Source: Verrucomicrobiia bacterium (GTDB lineage Bacteria > Verrucomicrobiota > Verrucomicrobiia > Verrucomicrobiales > Akkermansiaceae). From it: a stretch of 64,000 bases of DNA. Shown here one piece after another: positions 33,002 to 42,787 of the stretch (positions are counted from its first letter, which is position 1; each line of letters opens with the position of its first letter). Position numbers and translations under genes: made by a program. The stretch lies in the NCBI GenBank assembly GCA_947462875.1, contig CANHQJ010000010.1:1-64000 (forward strand), given 5' to 3'. The notes below the pieces were generated by a model. That model made no database searches and was not told the origin of the DNA. It was given only the letters and a program-made list of their open reading frames with translations.

Positions 33002-34894
33002 ATGAAATTCTTGTTCCGCATCTTACTCACCACCCTCGGGTTGTTGGTCTCTCCCGTGATCGCGGAGGTCAAGCGCCCTAACATTTTGTGGCTCACCAGC
33101 GAGGACAATCACACGTTTCTCGGCTGCTATGGCGACAAACTCGCACGCACGCCCACGATCGACAAGCTCGCCAAGGATGGCATCCTCTACGAACGTTGTT
33201 TTTCGCAACCGGTCTGCGCGCCGTCGCGCTTTGCTTTGATCACGGGCAGTTTCGCCGTCAGTTCCGGGCCTGCGGGGCACATGCGCGCCGGGGGAAAAAT
33301 CCCGCAGGCGATGCAGGGATTCCCCGCCTTGCTCCGTGCGGCCGGCTACTATACCACCAACAATGCGAAGACCGATTACAACAGTCCGATTTCGATCAAG
33401 GATACGTGGGACCAAAGCGGCAATGACGCCCATTGGCGCAAACGGGCCAAGCCGGAGCAGCCGTTTTTCAGTGTGTTCAACCACGAGATCACGCACGAAA
33501 GCTGCCTGTTTCCCGTGCAGGATCGCAAACCTTCGTCGCCTCCCCTGGATCGCGCGCTGGTGCGCATTCCCCCCTATCAACCGGACACGCCGGAGCTGCG
33601 CGATGACTGGGGGCGCTACCATGATCACATTCACACGATGGACGGCATGATCGCGGAAAAACTCGATGAGCTGGAAAAAGCCGGCCTCGCCGAGGACACG
33701 ATCGTGTTTTACTTCGCGGATAACGGCGGTGTCTTGCCGCGCAGCAAACGCTTTTTGCAACAGAGCGGTACGAATGTCCCTCTGATCGTCTATTTCCCGC
33801 CGAAGTGGCGTCACCTCGCTCCTGCCGCGCCGGGCACGCGCGTCAAGGACCCCGTGTGTTTTCCCGACTTCGGCCCCACGGTCCTGTCGCTGGCAGGGGT
33901 GAAATCCACCGCCGTGATGCAGGGCAAGCCCTTCGCCGGCGAAGCGCGCGCCGAGCCTAATCAATTTGTGTTTTGCACACGCGACCGCATGGATGAGCGC
34001 TACGACACCATGCGCTCGGTGGCCGAACGCCGCTGGCTCTACATCCGCAATTTCCGCCCGGACCTGCCCTATGTGCAGCCGCTGAACTACATGTTTCAGG
34101 CGCGCGGCTACCAGTCGTGGGCGAAGCTCGCGGAGCAGGGGAAACTCACCGATGCCACCTCGATGTTCTGGGGCAGCAAGCCCAGCGAGGAGCTCTACGA
34201 CATGGAGTCGGATCCGGACAACGTGAAAAATCTCGCTTACGATCCCGCGCACCGTGCCACCGTCGAGCGCATGCGCGCGGCCTTGAAACGGCATACCCTC
34301 GATATCGTGGACAATGGCTTCATGCCCGAGGGCTCGGAGCACGAAGGCTACGATGCCTCGCGTCAGGCGGGTGCTTATCCGTTAGAGCGGGTCTATGATC
34401 TCGCGATGGTGGCATCCTCGCGCGATGCGGCGAAACTCCCGACCTTGATCCAGGCGCTCGCTGATGAGAACGAGGCCGTGCGTTGGTGGGCGGCGCAAGG
34501 ATGCACGGTGCTCGGCAACAAAGCCGCCGATGCGGAAAAAGCCCTGCGCGATCGACTCAACGACGATGTGCTTTCCGTGCAAGTGGCCGCCGCCGAGGCG
34601 CTGGCGAAACAAGGCCATGCCGATGCCGCATTGCCCGTGCTGGAGCGTGTGCTCACGCAGAATGCCGCCCCGTTTGCCGCGCTGCAGGCCGCCAATGTGC
34701 TCGACCGCATGGGTGAACAAGCGCGCCCGCTGTTGTCCGTGATGGAAAAACGTCTCAAAAAGCTTCCTTCCGGCAAGGGTGCCAATAGCGCGGCAGCCTA
34801 TCAGCAACGAATTCTCGAACGCATCATCGCCGTCTTGCAAGGTCGCGAAAAAGCTTTAGTCTATCCCGCGAAAGAATTTTCTCCCTCTCTCTAA
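33002..34894 (+). CDS. Secreted sulfatase with C-terminal HEAT-like repeats (630 aa)
   Basis: Signal peptide (about 1-21), then a sulfatase domain with LTSEDN and C72-A-P-S-R (PVCAPSRFALITG), a fully canonical formylglycine site. FADNGGVLPRSKRF supplies later ligands. After the catalytic part, from about residue 495, comes a run of helical pairs (WAAQGCTVLGNKAADAEKAL, VQVAAAEALAKQGHADAALP) typical of HEAT/PBS-type repeats, probably for binding a partner or polymer. An upstream Met at 32972 would add ten residues before the signal peptide and is less likely. It follows the first sulfatase by 52 bases. Confidence 0.9.
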   Translation: MKFLFRILLTTLGLLVSPVIAEVKRPNILWLTSEDNHTFLGCYGDKLARTPTIDKLAKDGILYERCFSQPVCAPSRFALITGSFAVSSGPAGHMRAGGKIPQAMQGFPALLRAAGYYTTNNAKTDYNSPISIKDTWDQSGNDAHWRKRAKPEQPFFSVFNHEITHESCLFPVQDRKPSSPPLDRALVRIPPYQPDTPELRDDWGRYHDHIHTMDGMIAEKLDELEKAGLAEDTIVFYFADNGGVLPRSKRFLQQSGTNVPLIVYFPPKWRHLAPAAPGTRVKDPVCFPDFGPTVLSLAGVKSTAVMQGKPFAGEARAEPNQFVFCTRDRMDERYDTMRSVAERRWLYIRNFRPDLPYVQPLNYMFQARGYQSWAKLAEQGKLTDATSMFWGSKPSEELYDMESDPDNVKNLAYDPAHRATVERMRAALKRHTLDIVDNGFMPEGSEHEGYDASRQAGAYPLERVYDLAMVASSRDAAKLPTLIQALADENEAVRWWAAQGCTVLGNKAADAEKALRDRLNDDVLSVQVAAAEALAKQGHADAALPVLERVLTQNAAPFAALQAANVLDRMGEQARPLLSVMEKRLKKLPSGKGANSAAAYQQRILERIIAVLQGREKALVYPAKEFSPSL

Positions 34895-34900
34895 CCAGTC

Positions 34901-36445
34901 ATGAATCCTGTATCGATCTTCAACGATGTCATCGGCCCCGTGATGCGCGGGCCCTCGAGCTCTCATTGCGCCGCCGCGCTCCGCATCGGTCGCCTCGCCC
35001 GTGATCTGATGGATGGCGACATTTCCTCCGTGCTGATCGAGTTCGATCGCGAGGGCTCGCTGCCCACCACGCACGACAGCCAGGGCTCCGACATGGGCCT
35101 GTTCGGCGGTTTGTTAGGCTGGGATGCCGATGACGAACGCCTGCCGAATTCGATGCGGACGTATGAAGAAAGCGGTATGGTGCAGCACATCGTCACCGTC
35201 GATGTCGGCGATCCGCATCCGAACACCTATCGCCTCACTCTCACGAATGCGCGGGAGAAACACTCGGTCATCGCCATTTCCACCGGTGGCGGCATGATGG
35301 AAGTGCACAGCATCGATGGCGTTTCCCTGCACATGGATGGCGGTTATCACGAGACCTTGCTGTGGGTCGATCCCGCGACGGAGCTTTCCTTCGACGGCAT
35401 GGAAGTGATCGCCCACGCCGCCGGTGGGCAAAAACTCCTGCAAGTGCGCGGCGATCATTTTCCCGAAGTGCCTGCAAGTGTCGCCACCATGGTGAAACGC
35501 CTCTCGCCCGTATTGCCCGTGCCCTCGCGCAAGGAAATCAAGCTGCCCTTCACTTCCTGCGCGGAAATGCTGGAGTGGGATGGTGACAAAAAAACGCCCT
35601 TGTGGAAACTGGCGGTCGCCTATGAAAGGGCGCGCGGAAATTTCACCGAGGAGGAAGTCATCGAGCGCATGAAACACATCGTGCGCATTCTGCGTCGGTC
35701 CATCGACAGTGGCATCGCGGGCACGAGCTATGAGGACCGCGTGTTGCATCACCAGAGCGGACGTTTCGCTGAACTGATGCAAGCCGGGCGTTTGCTCAAT
35801 GGCGGCGCGCTCAATCGCATCGTGCTCTACGTCACCGCGCTGATGGAAGTGAAAAGCTCCATGGGCGTGATCGTCGCCGCGCCCACCGCCGGTGCCTGCG
35901 CGGCCTTGCCCGGAGCGGTCATCGCCATGGCGGAGGAGCTGGATCTCGATGAAGAGGAAATGGCCAAGGCCATGCTCGCCGCCGGGCTCATCGGCGTCTT
36001 CATCGCCACGCGCTGGACCTTTGCCGCGGAAGTGGGCGGTTGTCAGGCCGAGGGCGGTTCCGCCGCTTGCATGGCGGGCGCGGCTCTCATCACCCTGGCC
36101 GGTGGCACACGCGATCAGGCGATCGCCGCGGCCTCGATGTCGTTCCAGTCGATGCTCGGCCTGATCTGCGATCCCATCGCCAACCGCGTCGAGGCGCCCT
36201 GTCTCGGCAAAAACGTCATGGCCGCCAGCAACGCGCTGTCTTGCGCGAACATGGCCTTGGCCGATTTCGACCCGCTGATCCCGCTCGATGAAGTCATCGA
36301 CTCCGCCAAACACGTCTCCACCATGATGCCGCGCGAACACCGCTGCACCTCCCTCGGCGGCCTGGCCATCACACCCACCTCGCTGGAGATCGAACGCAAA
36401 CTCGCTTCGCTGAAAAGCAAAGGCTGCGGTTCGTGTTCTTGCTGA
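34901..36445 (+). CDS. sdaA: Iron-sulfur L-serine dehydratase (L-serine ammonia-lyase)
   Basis: Single-chain bacterial type L-serine dehydratase, 514 residues, converting L-serine to pyruvate and ammonia in the cytoplasm. The N-terminal beta domain (GPVMRGPSSSHCAAALRIGR) is followed by the catalytic alpha domain. The three [4Fe-4S] cysteines are C381, C423 and C434, spaced 42 and 11 residues, the same spacing as in characterised E. coli and Legionella enzymes. The chain ends in a Cys (GCGSCSC, C514), as in the enzymes whose C-terminal Cys caps the cluster's fourth iron. It starts six bases after the sulfatase stop. Confidence 0.94.
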   Translation: MNPVSIFNDVIGPVMRGPSSSHCAAALRIGRLARDLMDGDISSVLIEFDREGSLPTTHDSQGSDMGLFGGLLGWDADDERLPNSMRTYEESGMVQHIVTVDVGDPHPNTYRLTLTNAREKHSVIAISTGGGMMEVHSIDGVSLHMDGGYHETLLWVDPATELSFDGMEVIAHAAGGQKLLQVRGDHFPEVPASVATMVKRLSPVLPVPSRKEIKLPFTSCAEMLEWDGDKKTPLWKLAVAYERARGNFTEEEVIERMKHIVRILRRSIDSGIAGTSYEDRVLHHQSGRFAELMQAGRLLNGGALNRIVLYVTALMEVKSSMGVIVAAPTAGACAALPGAVIAMAEELDLDEEEMAKAMLAAGLIGVFIATRWTFAAEVGGCQAEGGSAACMAGAALITLAGGTRDQAIAAASMSFQSMLGLICDPIANRVEAPCLGKNVMAASNALSCANMALADFDPLIPLDEVIDSAKHVSTMMPREHRCTSLGGLAITPTSLEIERKLASLKSKGCGSCSC

Positions 36446-36549
36446 TTGAGTGCATCCCGTGGCGGAGAGATGATATGGCGTGATCAATCAGGATGATCCC
36501 ACGATCCCCCTTGCGCAAATCTCGGGGAGAGGCTACAGACTGTCTCGTG

Positions 36550-39500
36550 ATGATGAAATCAATCTTCTTGCTCCTGGGGTTCGGTCTTGCGGTTCATGCT
36601 GCGCCGCCGCGCAATGCGTTGCCGCTGACGGCGGAGCAGTGGCCGGAGAACTATCGGCTGCATGTGGAGGGCGCGAGCAAGGTTTCGTGGGGTGAGGATC
36701 TTTCGATTCCGTTGGATCGCGCTGTTTCGCATGACATCGCGCTGGAGCAGTCAGCCAAGGGGGATCCCTTGTTGCGGGTGTGGAGTGCGGGGAAACTGGT
36801 GCGTGGGCCGGAAAAAGTTCCTGCGCTGGGGAATCGCGGTGGCGAGTATCCGGAGGCCCGACTCGATCTCGGGGCCGATTTCACGGCGATGGCGGCCTTT
36901 TCCACCACGGCTGATGGGACCTTGTTCGCGATGTGCGATGCGAAGGGCCCGTGGTCGCCGGGGGCCAAGGCTTTGTTCTTGCGCGGGGGTAAACTGATTT
37001 ATGACATCGGCTGGCTGGGGGAGTGCAGTGGTGGGCGCAAGGTCACGGATGGCAAGCCGCACACGGTGGTGCTGACATCGCAGAAGGGCACTGTGCAGCT
37101 GTGGCTCGATGGGAAAAAGGTCGCGGAACAGGAGTCGTTCCAGAGTCCCGACGTCAAGGGGCATGTGTGGAAGGTGGGACAGGCGAGCAAGGACTTCGGC
37201 GGGGCGTTCCAGCGTGGCTCCATTTCCGCGCTGCGGGTGTGGAAACGCGCCATGCCACCTGCGGAGATCGCGCTGCTGTTTCAAAACGACGCGAAGGGAG
37301 CGAACACGCCCGACTTCTCCTACGTGCCGCGTGCGGGGCAGAAGCCGAAGCTGGAGGGCGGCACGGGATGGGTGCAGGCGCTGGAACGCAGCGATCACGC
37401 GGAGCTCGTGCAGGCGTGGAACGGTCAATCGCTGAAAGAGGGCGATGCCATTTATCAGGCGATGTGCATCGTTTGCCATGGTGATCTGAAAAAGCCGGGT
37501 TCGCTACCCACGGCTCTGCGTTTTGGCGAGGGGCAGTTCAAGAACGGCGCGGATCCGTATTCGATGTATCTCACACTCACGCATGGTTACAATCAAATGA
37601 CGGCGATGCCGCAATACACCACGGCGCAGAAATACGCGGTGATTCATTACATCCGCGAAACCTATCTGAAACCGCACAATCCCTCGCAATACACGCCGGT
37701 GACGCCGGAGTCTCTGGCATCCTTGCCCAAGGCGATGCTTTCGGCAGAGGTGGAAAAAGAGGATCGTTCCTTGCCGCCGTTCAAGCGCATGGAGCTGGGG
37801 CCCGCGCTGCAGTGGACCTATCAGATTGAAAAAGGCAACATCGCGCAAAAGGGCATCGCCATCCGGCTGGATGCCGGTCCTGGCGGCGTGACGAAAGGCC
37901 GGGCGTGGATGGTGTATGATCACGACACCATGCGTCTCGCCGCGGCGACCACGGGTGACTTCGTCGATTGGCGCGGCATTGCGTTTGACGGCAGTCACGG
38001 CACGCACACGTCTCTCAGTGGCGAAAAACACATCGTGCTGCCCGAGGGACCGGGCTGGGCGATGACGGACTTTGAGGACAAACGGGCACCGGCGAAGGAT
38101 GGCAGAAAGTATGGTCCGCATCCGGGGTTGAAATACCTGGGTCTTTATTTCTATCAGAACCAGTGCGTGATCGAAGAGGAAATCCACGGCGCGCGTCTGC
38201 TGGAGTCGCCGTCATGGATCGAGAATGGCGACAAGCCGGTGTTTGTGCGCACGATCCACGGGCTCGCGCCATGGCAAATGCTGAAGCTGCGCGTGGCTCC
38301 GGATTCGTTGGAGGTGGTGATGAAAGGCGAGGGCACCCTGGCGAAAGAAGGCGGCTACTGGGTTGCCAGCTTGCCCAGTCAGGCGAAGGTGCGGTTTTTC
38401 CTTTCCCGTGCCGATGCGGCATCGATCACAGCGCTTGCCGGTGCTATGCCTGAAACGATTGATCTCGTCGCGCTGACAAAAGGTGGTCCGGCGCAATCGA
38501 CGGCCACCGTCACCACCACCTCGGTGGCGGGCAAGGAAGACGCGCCGTTTGTCGCCGATGAATTTCCGCTGCCTATCGAAAATCCCTATCAAAGCTGGAT
38601 GCGGCCCGGGGGATTTGATTTCACGCCGGATGGCAAAGGTGCGATCGTGGCGATGTGGAATGGCGATGTCTGGCGCGTGGATGGCATCAAGGAAAAAGCC
38701 CCGGCGACTCTCACGTGGCGTCGCATCGCGAGCGGATTGTTCCAACCCCTGGGCGTGAAATTCCGCGGCGAGGAACTGTTCATCACCTGCCGAGATCAGA
38801 TCGCGAAACTCGTGGATCTCAATGGCGATGGGGAGATCGACCAGGTCGCCTGTTTCAACAACGACGCGCAGGTGACCGAGCATTTCCATGAATTTGCCAT
38901 GGGCTTGCAGACCGACAAGGAAGGGAATTTCTACTATGCCAAATCCGCGCGGCATGCGCTCGATAGCGTGGTACCGCATCACGGCACGCTGCTCAAGGTC
39001 AGCAAGGAGGGAACTACTACGGAAATCGTAGCAAACGGCTTCCGCGCGGCGAACGGGGTTTGTTTGAACGAAGACGGCAGTTTTTTCGTGACCGATCAGG
39101 AAGGTCACTGGACGCCGAAAAACCGCATCAACCACGTCAAGCCCGGTGGCTTTTACGGCAACATGTATGGATACTCGAATGTCACGGATTCCTCCGATGC
39201 CGCGATGCAGCCGCCGATGGTGTGGATGACCAATGCGAAGGACCGCAGTCCCGCCGAGCTGCTGTGGGTGCCGAAAAACGCGTGGGGCAATCTGGGCGGC
39301 AGCTTGCTGAATCTGAGCTACGGCACGGGCCGTGTGTTCATCGTGCCGCATGAGGAAGTGAAGGGTCAGTGGCAGGGCGCGGTGTGCGAGTTGCCGATGC
39401 CGGCCTTCAAGTCGGGCATCATGCGCGGGCGTTTCGCCGATGACGGCGCGCTCTACACCACTGGCATGTTTGCCTGGGCGGGCAATGCGAATGCGCCCGG

Positions 39501-39825
39501 TGGATTCTATCGGATTCGTCGCGGCAGCAAGTCGGTACCCGTGCCGATGGCCCTTCACGCGGCGAAACAAAAAATCACAGTGACATTCAGCGAAGCCATC
39601 ACCACGGATGCCGCATCGCTCAAGGTGTGGAGCCTGAAACGCACGGCGCAGTACGGCTCGAAGCACTACGACGAAAAACCGCTGACCATCGCCAGCACCA
39701 AACTCAGCGAAGACAAACGCACCATCACGCTGGAGATTCCCGATCTCGCGCCCACCTATTGTTATGAATTGAAAATCGGCGATAGCGTCCTGCACGGAAC
39801 CATTCACGAACTGAACGAACGATGA
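36550..39825 (+). CDS. Secreted LamG / cytochrome c / DUF6797 / propeller protein (1091 aa)
   Basis: Signal peptide, then a concanavalin/LamG-like domain (about 60-270), a single c-type heme site C306-C309-H310 (MCIVCHGD), a DUF6797-type region (about 410-600, including GNIAQKGIAIRLDAGPG and MVYDHDTMRLAAATTGDF) and a C-terminal L-sorbosone-dehydrogenase-like beta-propeller (about 680-1000). Such multidomain proteins are typical of Verrucomicrobiota and Planctomycetota and probably oxidise sugars at the cell surface; the substrate is unknown. The Met pair at 36550/36553 opens the signal peptide. The stop overlaps the next sulfatase start by four bases. Confidence 0.8.
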   Translation: MMKSIFLLLGFGLAVHAAPPRNALPLTAEQWPENYRLHVEGASKVSWGEDLSIPLDRAVSHDIALEQSAKGDPLLRVWSAGKLVRGPEKVPALGNRGGEYPEARLDLGADFTAMAAFSTTADGTLFAMCDAKGPWSPGAKALFLRGGKLIYDIGWLGECSGGRKVTDGKPHTVVLTSQKGTVQLWLDGKKVAEQESFQSPDVKGHVWKVGQASKDFGGAFQRGSISALRVWKRAMPPAEIALLFQNDAKGANTPDFSYVPRAGQKPKLEGGTGWVQALERSDHAELVQAWNGQSLKEGDAIYQAMCIVCHGDLKKPGSLPTALRFGEGQFKNGADPYSMYLTLTHGYNQMTAMPQYTTAQKYAVIHYIRETYLKPHNPSQYTPVTPESLASLPKAMLSAEVEKEDRSLPPFKRMELGPALQWTYQIEKGNIAQKGIAIRLDAGPGGVTKGRAWMVYDHDTMRLAAATTGDFVDWRGIAFDGSHGTHTSLSGEKHIVLPEGPGWAMTDFEDKRAPAKDGRKYGPHPGLKYLGLYFYQNQCVIEEEIHGARLLESPSWIENGDKPVFVRTIHGLAPWQMLKLRVAPDSLEVVMKGEGTLAKEGGYWVASLPSQAKVRFFLSRADAASITALAGAMPETIDLVALTKGGPAQSTATVTTTSVAGKEDAPFVADEFPLPIENPYQSWMRPGGFDFTPDGKGAIVAMWNGDVWRVDGIKEKAPATLTWRRIASGLFQPLGVKFRGEELFITCRDQIAKLVDLNGDGEIDQVACFNNDAQVTEHFHEFAMGLQTDKEGNFYYAKSARHALDSVVPHHGTLLKVSKEGTTTEIVANGFRAANGVCLNEDGSFFVTDQEGHWTPKNRINHVKPGGFYGNMYGYSNVTDSSDAAMQPPMVWMTNAKDRSPAELLWVPKNAWGNLGGSLLNLSYGTGRVFIVPHEEVKGQWQGAVCELPMPAFKSGIMRGRFADDGALYTTGMFAWAGNANAPGGFYRIRRGSKSVPVPMALHAAKQKITVTFSEAITTDAASLKVWSLKRTAQYGSKHYDEKPLTIASTKLSEDKRTITLEIPDLAPTYCYELKIGDSVLHGTIHELNER

Positions 39826-41207
39826 AACGGAAAAAATTTCTCCTGCTGCGATTTTTGTCTGTCGTGCTCGCCTGCGGAGCCGTCTCTGCGGCACCGAAGC
39901 CGAACGTGATCCTCATTTTCGCCGATGACCTCGGCTACGGCGATCTCGGTTGTTACGGCGCGGAAAAAATCCGCACGCCGCATCTCGATCGAATGGCGGC
40001 AGAGGGGGTGCGTTTTACCGATTTTTATGTGGCGGCGGAAGTGTGTACGCCGAGTCGCGCGGCCTTGCTCACCGGGCGCTACCCGCTGCGCAGCGGCATG
40101 TGCGGCAATGTCGAACGCGTGCTTTTTCCCAACTCGAAAGGGGGGCTGCCGCCAGGTGAAATCACCATCGCCGAGGCCCTTCGCGGCAGCGGCTACGCGA
40201 CCATGCACATCGGCAAGTGGCATCTCGGCATCCACGAAGGCTCGCGTCCTCTCGATCAGGGTTTCGAGCACAGTTTTGGTTTGCCCTATTCGAACGACAT
40301 GGATGCGAAGCCCGGATTGCCCAAGGGGTCCACATCCTCGGCCACTCCGCCAGCCGATGGCTGGAACGTGCCCCTGATGCGCGATGGCAAGATCATCGAA
40401 CAACCCGCGGACCAGACGACCCTGACAAAACGCTACACCGAGGAAGCGGTGAAATTCATCGGCGATCACAAAACGCAGCCGTTTTTTCTGTACCTGGCCC
40501 ACACCTTTCCGCATGTGCCTTTGTTCGCTTCGGCTGATTTCAAAGGCAAGAGCAAGGCGGGGATTTATGGGGATACCGTGGAGGAGCTCGACTGGAGCGT
40601 GGGACAAATCTTGGAAGCATTGCGCAAGGAGAACCTGCAGGAAAACACGCTGGTGGTCTTTACCAGTGACAACGGTCCCTGGCTGATCATGGGCGAGCAA
40701 GGTGGCTCTGCCGGGCCTTTGCGCGATGGCAAAGGCAGCACCTGGGACGGTGGCATGCGCGTGCCATGCCTTGCGTGGATGCCAGGGCGCATCAAGCCGT
40801 CGGTGTCGTCGCAGTTGGTGCAGGCGATGGACTGGTTTCCCACGGCTTTGTCGATGGCAGGGGTCAAGTTGCCGGACGGCGTGGCGCTGGATGGCATCAA
40901 CCTCAGCCCGCATTTGTTAGAGAGCCTGACGTTGCCGGAGCGTCCCTATTTTTTCTATCGTGGTCCGCAATTGTTCGCCTGTCGCATCGGTCCGTGGAAG
41001 GCGCATTTTGTCACGCAAGGCGGGTATGGAAGCCAACCGAAGAAACCGCACGAGCCGCCCTTGCTCTATCACCTGGGCGATGACCCGGCGGAGAGCAAAG
41101 ACGTCGCCGCGCAGCATCCCGAAGTTCTGAAAAAAATCCAGCAAGCTGTGCAAACACATCAGTCACAGATGGTGCCGGGCGTGAAACAACTCAAATCGAA
41201 CGAATGA
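39822..41207 (+). CDS. Secreted sulfatase, CTPSR type (461 aa)
   Basis: Signal peptide, then the classical sulfatase opening PNVILIFADDLGYGDLGCYG with metal-binding D35-D36. The formylglycine site is C75-T-P-S-R (VCTPSRAALLTGRYP), followed by the HIGKWHLG substrate-site block. TSDNGPW supplies the later metal ligands. It resembles arylsulfatase A or N-acetylgalactosamine-6-sulfatase type enzymes, but the sugar specificity cannot be read. Its start overlaps the upstream propeller gene and its stop overlaps the next sulfatase, so the three form one translationally coupled unit. Confidence 0.92.
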   Translation: MKRKKFLLLRFLSVVLACGAVSAAPKPNVILIFADDLGYGDLGCYGAEKIRTPHLDRMAAEGVRFTDFYVAAEVCTPSRAALLTGRYPLRSGMCGNVERVLFPNSKGGLPPGEITIAEALRGSGYATMHIGKWHLGIHEGSRPLDQGFEHSFGLPYSNDMDAKPGLPKGSTSSATPPADGWNVPLMRDGKIIEQPADQTTLTKRYTEEAVKFIGDHKTQPFFLYLAHTFPHVPLFASADFKGKSKAGIYGDTVEELDWSVGQILEALRKENLQENTLVVFTSDNGPWLIMGEQGGSAGPLRDGKGSTWDGGMRVPCLAWMPGRIKPSVSSQLVQAMDWFPTALSMAGVKLPDGVALDGINLSPHLLESLTLPERPYFFYRGPQLFACRIGPWKAHFVTQGGYGSQPKKPHEPPLLYHLGDDPAESKDVAAQHPEVLKKIQQAVQTHQSQMVPGVKQLKSNE

Positions 41208-42787
41208 TGAATCTTTTTACGAAGGTGATTTTGTCAGGTTGCTGCTTTTTAGCAACGCTGCATGCCGCGCCCAAGCCGAACGTCGTGCTGATTCTGGCCG
41301 ATGACCTCGGTTATTCCGATCTCGGCTGTTACGGCAGCGAGATCGCCACGCCCAACCTTGATGCGCTCGCCAAAAACGGTCTGCGTTTCACCCAGTTCTA
41401 CAATACGGCGCGCTGCTGGCCGACGCGGGCGGCCTTGCTGACGGGATATTACGCGCAGCAAATCCACCGTGATGCCCTGCCATCCGTGCGCGGCGGGGTC
41501 ATGGGCAAACGTCAGCCATGGGCACCGCTGTTGCCCGCCTATCTCACCAAAGTTGGCTATCGCAGCTACCATACGGGCAAATGGCACATCGACGGCAAGG
41601 TGCTGGACGGGGGCTTTGACAAATCGCTCAACATCGCGAGTCCGGGGAATTTTTTCACGACGGCTGGCACCTATCGCGATGATGTCGCGGTGAAGCCTGT
41701 GCAGGTCGGCGAGGAGCACTACATCACCATCACCACGGCGAATCATGCGATCGAGTGCCTGAAGGATCATGCGAAAAACACGCCGGACAAACCGTTTTTC
41801 CAGTACATCGCTTTTCATGCTCCGCACTTTCCTTTGCATGCCCTACCGCAGGACATCGCGAAGTATCGCGACAAGTACCTGGAAGGCTGGGACAAACTGC
41901 GCCAGCAGCGTTACCGGCGTCAGCGCGAGATGGGTTTGATTACCACGGAACTGTCGTTGGTGGAAAAAGACGTCGGCCCGCCCGCGCCGTTTCCCGAGTT
42001 TCGCGAAAAGCTGGGCGACGGGGAGATTCTCCATCCGCTGCCGTGGAATGATCTAACGGAAGAGCAGAAGCGTTTCCAGGCCACCAAGATGGCGATCCAC
42101 GCGGCGATGGTCGATCGCATGGATCAGGAGATCGGTCGCATCATCGCGCAGCTCAAGGCGATGAATGCCTATGACAATACGCTCATCCTTTTTGCCTCTG
42201 ACAACGGCGCGAGTGCCGAGGTGATGGTGCGCGATGGGGGACATGACAAAAATGCCGAGCCTGGCAGTGCTGCGACCTACCTTTGTCTGGGACCGGGGTT
42301 TTCCAGTGCCTGCAACACGCCGTTCCGTCGGCACAAAACGTGGGTGCACGAGGGCGGCATCAGCACGTCCCTGATCGCGCACTGGCCCAGGGGCATCGCG
42401 GCGAAAAACGAACTGCGCCACACGCCCGCGCACGTCATCGACATCGTGCCCACCATTCTGGAACTGGCGGGAGTGGAAAAACCGGGCGAATGGCAGGGCG
42501 AAAAAGTGCCGCCCGCGCCGGGGAAAAGTCTGGTGCCTGCGCTCGGCAGCGATGTCGCCATCGAGCGCGAAGGCCTGTGGTGGATGCATGAGGGGCATCG
42601 TGCGGCGCGTTGTGGTGATTGGAAGATTGTTTCCCTGCACGGCAAAGACTGGGAGCTTTACGATTTGTCGAAAGACCGCGCCGAACAGCACAACCTGGCG
42701 GAAAAAGCCCCGGAAACCTTGCAGCGGTTGATGCAATACTGGCAGCGGCAGTGCGCGGAATTCACACGTTTGGTGGAGAAACCATAG
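41204..42787 (+). CDS. Secreted arylsulfatase, CWPTR type (527 aa)
   Basis: Signal peptide, metal-binding LADDLGYSDLGCYG, and a formylglycine site C71-W-P-T-R (ARCWPTRAALLTGYY), a version well known in large bacterial arylsulfatases. The substrate block is HTGKWH and the later ligands lie in FASDNGASAEV. C-terminal subdomain with WELYDLSKDRAEQHNL. It overlaps the preceding sulfatase by four bases and ends this operon. The 171 bases downstream show no gene and no strong terminator. Confidence 0.92.
   Translation: MMNLFTKVILSGCCFLATLHAAPKPNVVLILADDLGYSDLGCYGSEIATPNLDALAKNGLRFTQFYNTARCWPTRAALLTGYYAQQIHRDALPSVRGGVMGKRQPWAPLLPAYLTKVGYRSYHTGKWHIDGKVLDGGFDKSLNIASPGNFFTTAGTYRDDVAVKPVQVGEEHYITITTANHAIECLKDHAKNTPDKPFFQYIAFHAPHFPLHALPQDIAKYRDKYLEGWDKLRQQRYRRQREMGLITTELSLVEKDVGPPAPFPEFREKLGDGEILHPLPWNDLTEEQKRFQATKMAIHAAMVDRMDQEIGRIIAQLKAMNAYDNTLILFASDNGASAEVMVRDGGHDKNAEPGSAATYLCLGPGFSSACNTPFRRHKTWVHEGGISTSLIAHWPRGIAAKNELRHTPAHVIDIVPTILELAGVEKPGEWQGEKVPPAPGKSLVPALGSDVAIEREGLWWMHEGHRAARCGDWKIVSLHGKDWELYDLSKDRAEQHNLAEKAPETLQRLMQYWQRQCAEFTRLVEKP

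Noticed and set aside
33023-34342. Long minus-strand open frame (439 codons) opposite the second sulfatase
   Set aside because: It is the antisense shadow of a clear sulfatase; GC-rich third positions leave the opposite frame open. Its translation is His/Arg-rich with no domain.
35114-36487. Minus-strand open frame (457 codons) opposite sdaA
   Set aside because: Shadow of a gene whose Fe-S cysteines and spacing match characterised enzymes.
38212-39894. Minus-strand open frame (560 codons) opposite the propeller protein
   Set aside because: Antisense shadow with low-quality composition; the plus strand encodes heme and propeller motifs.
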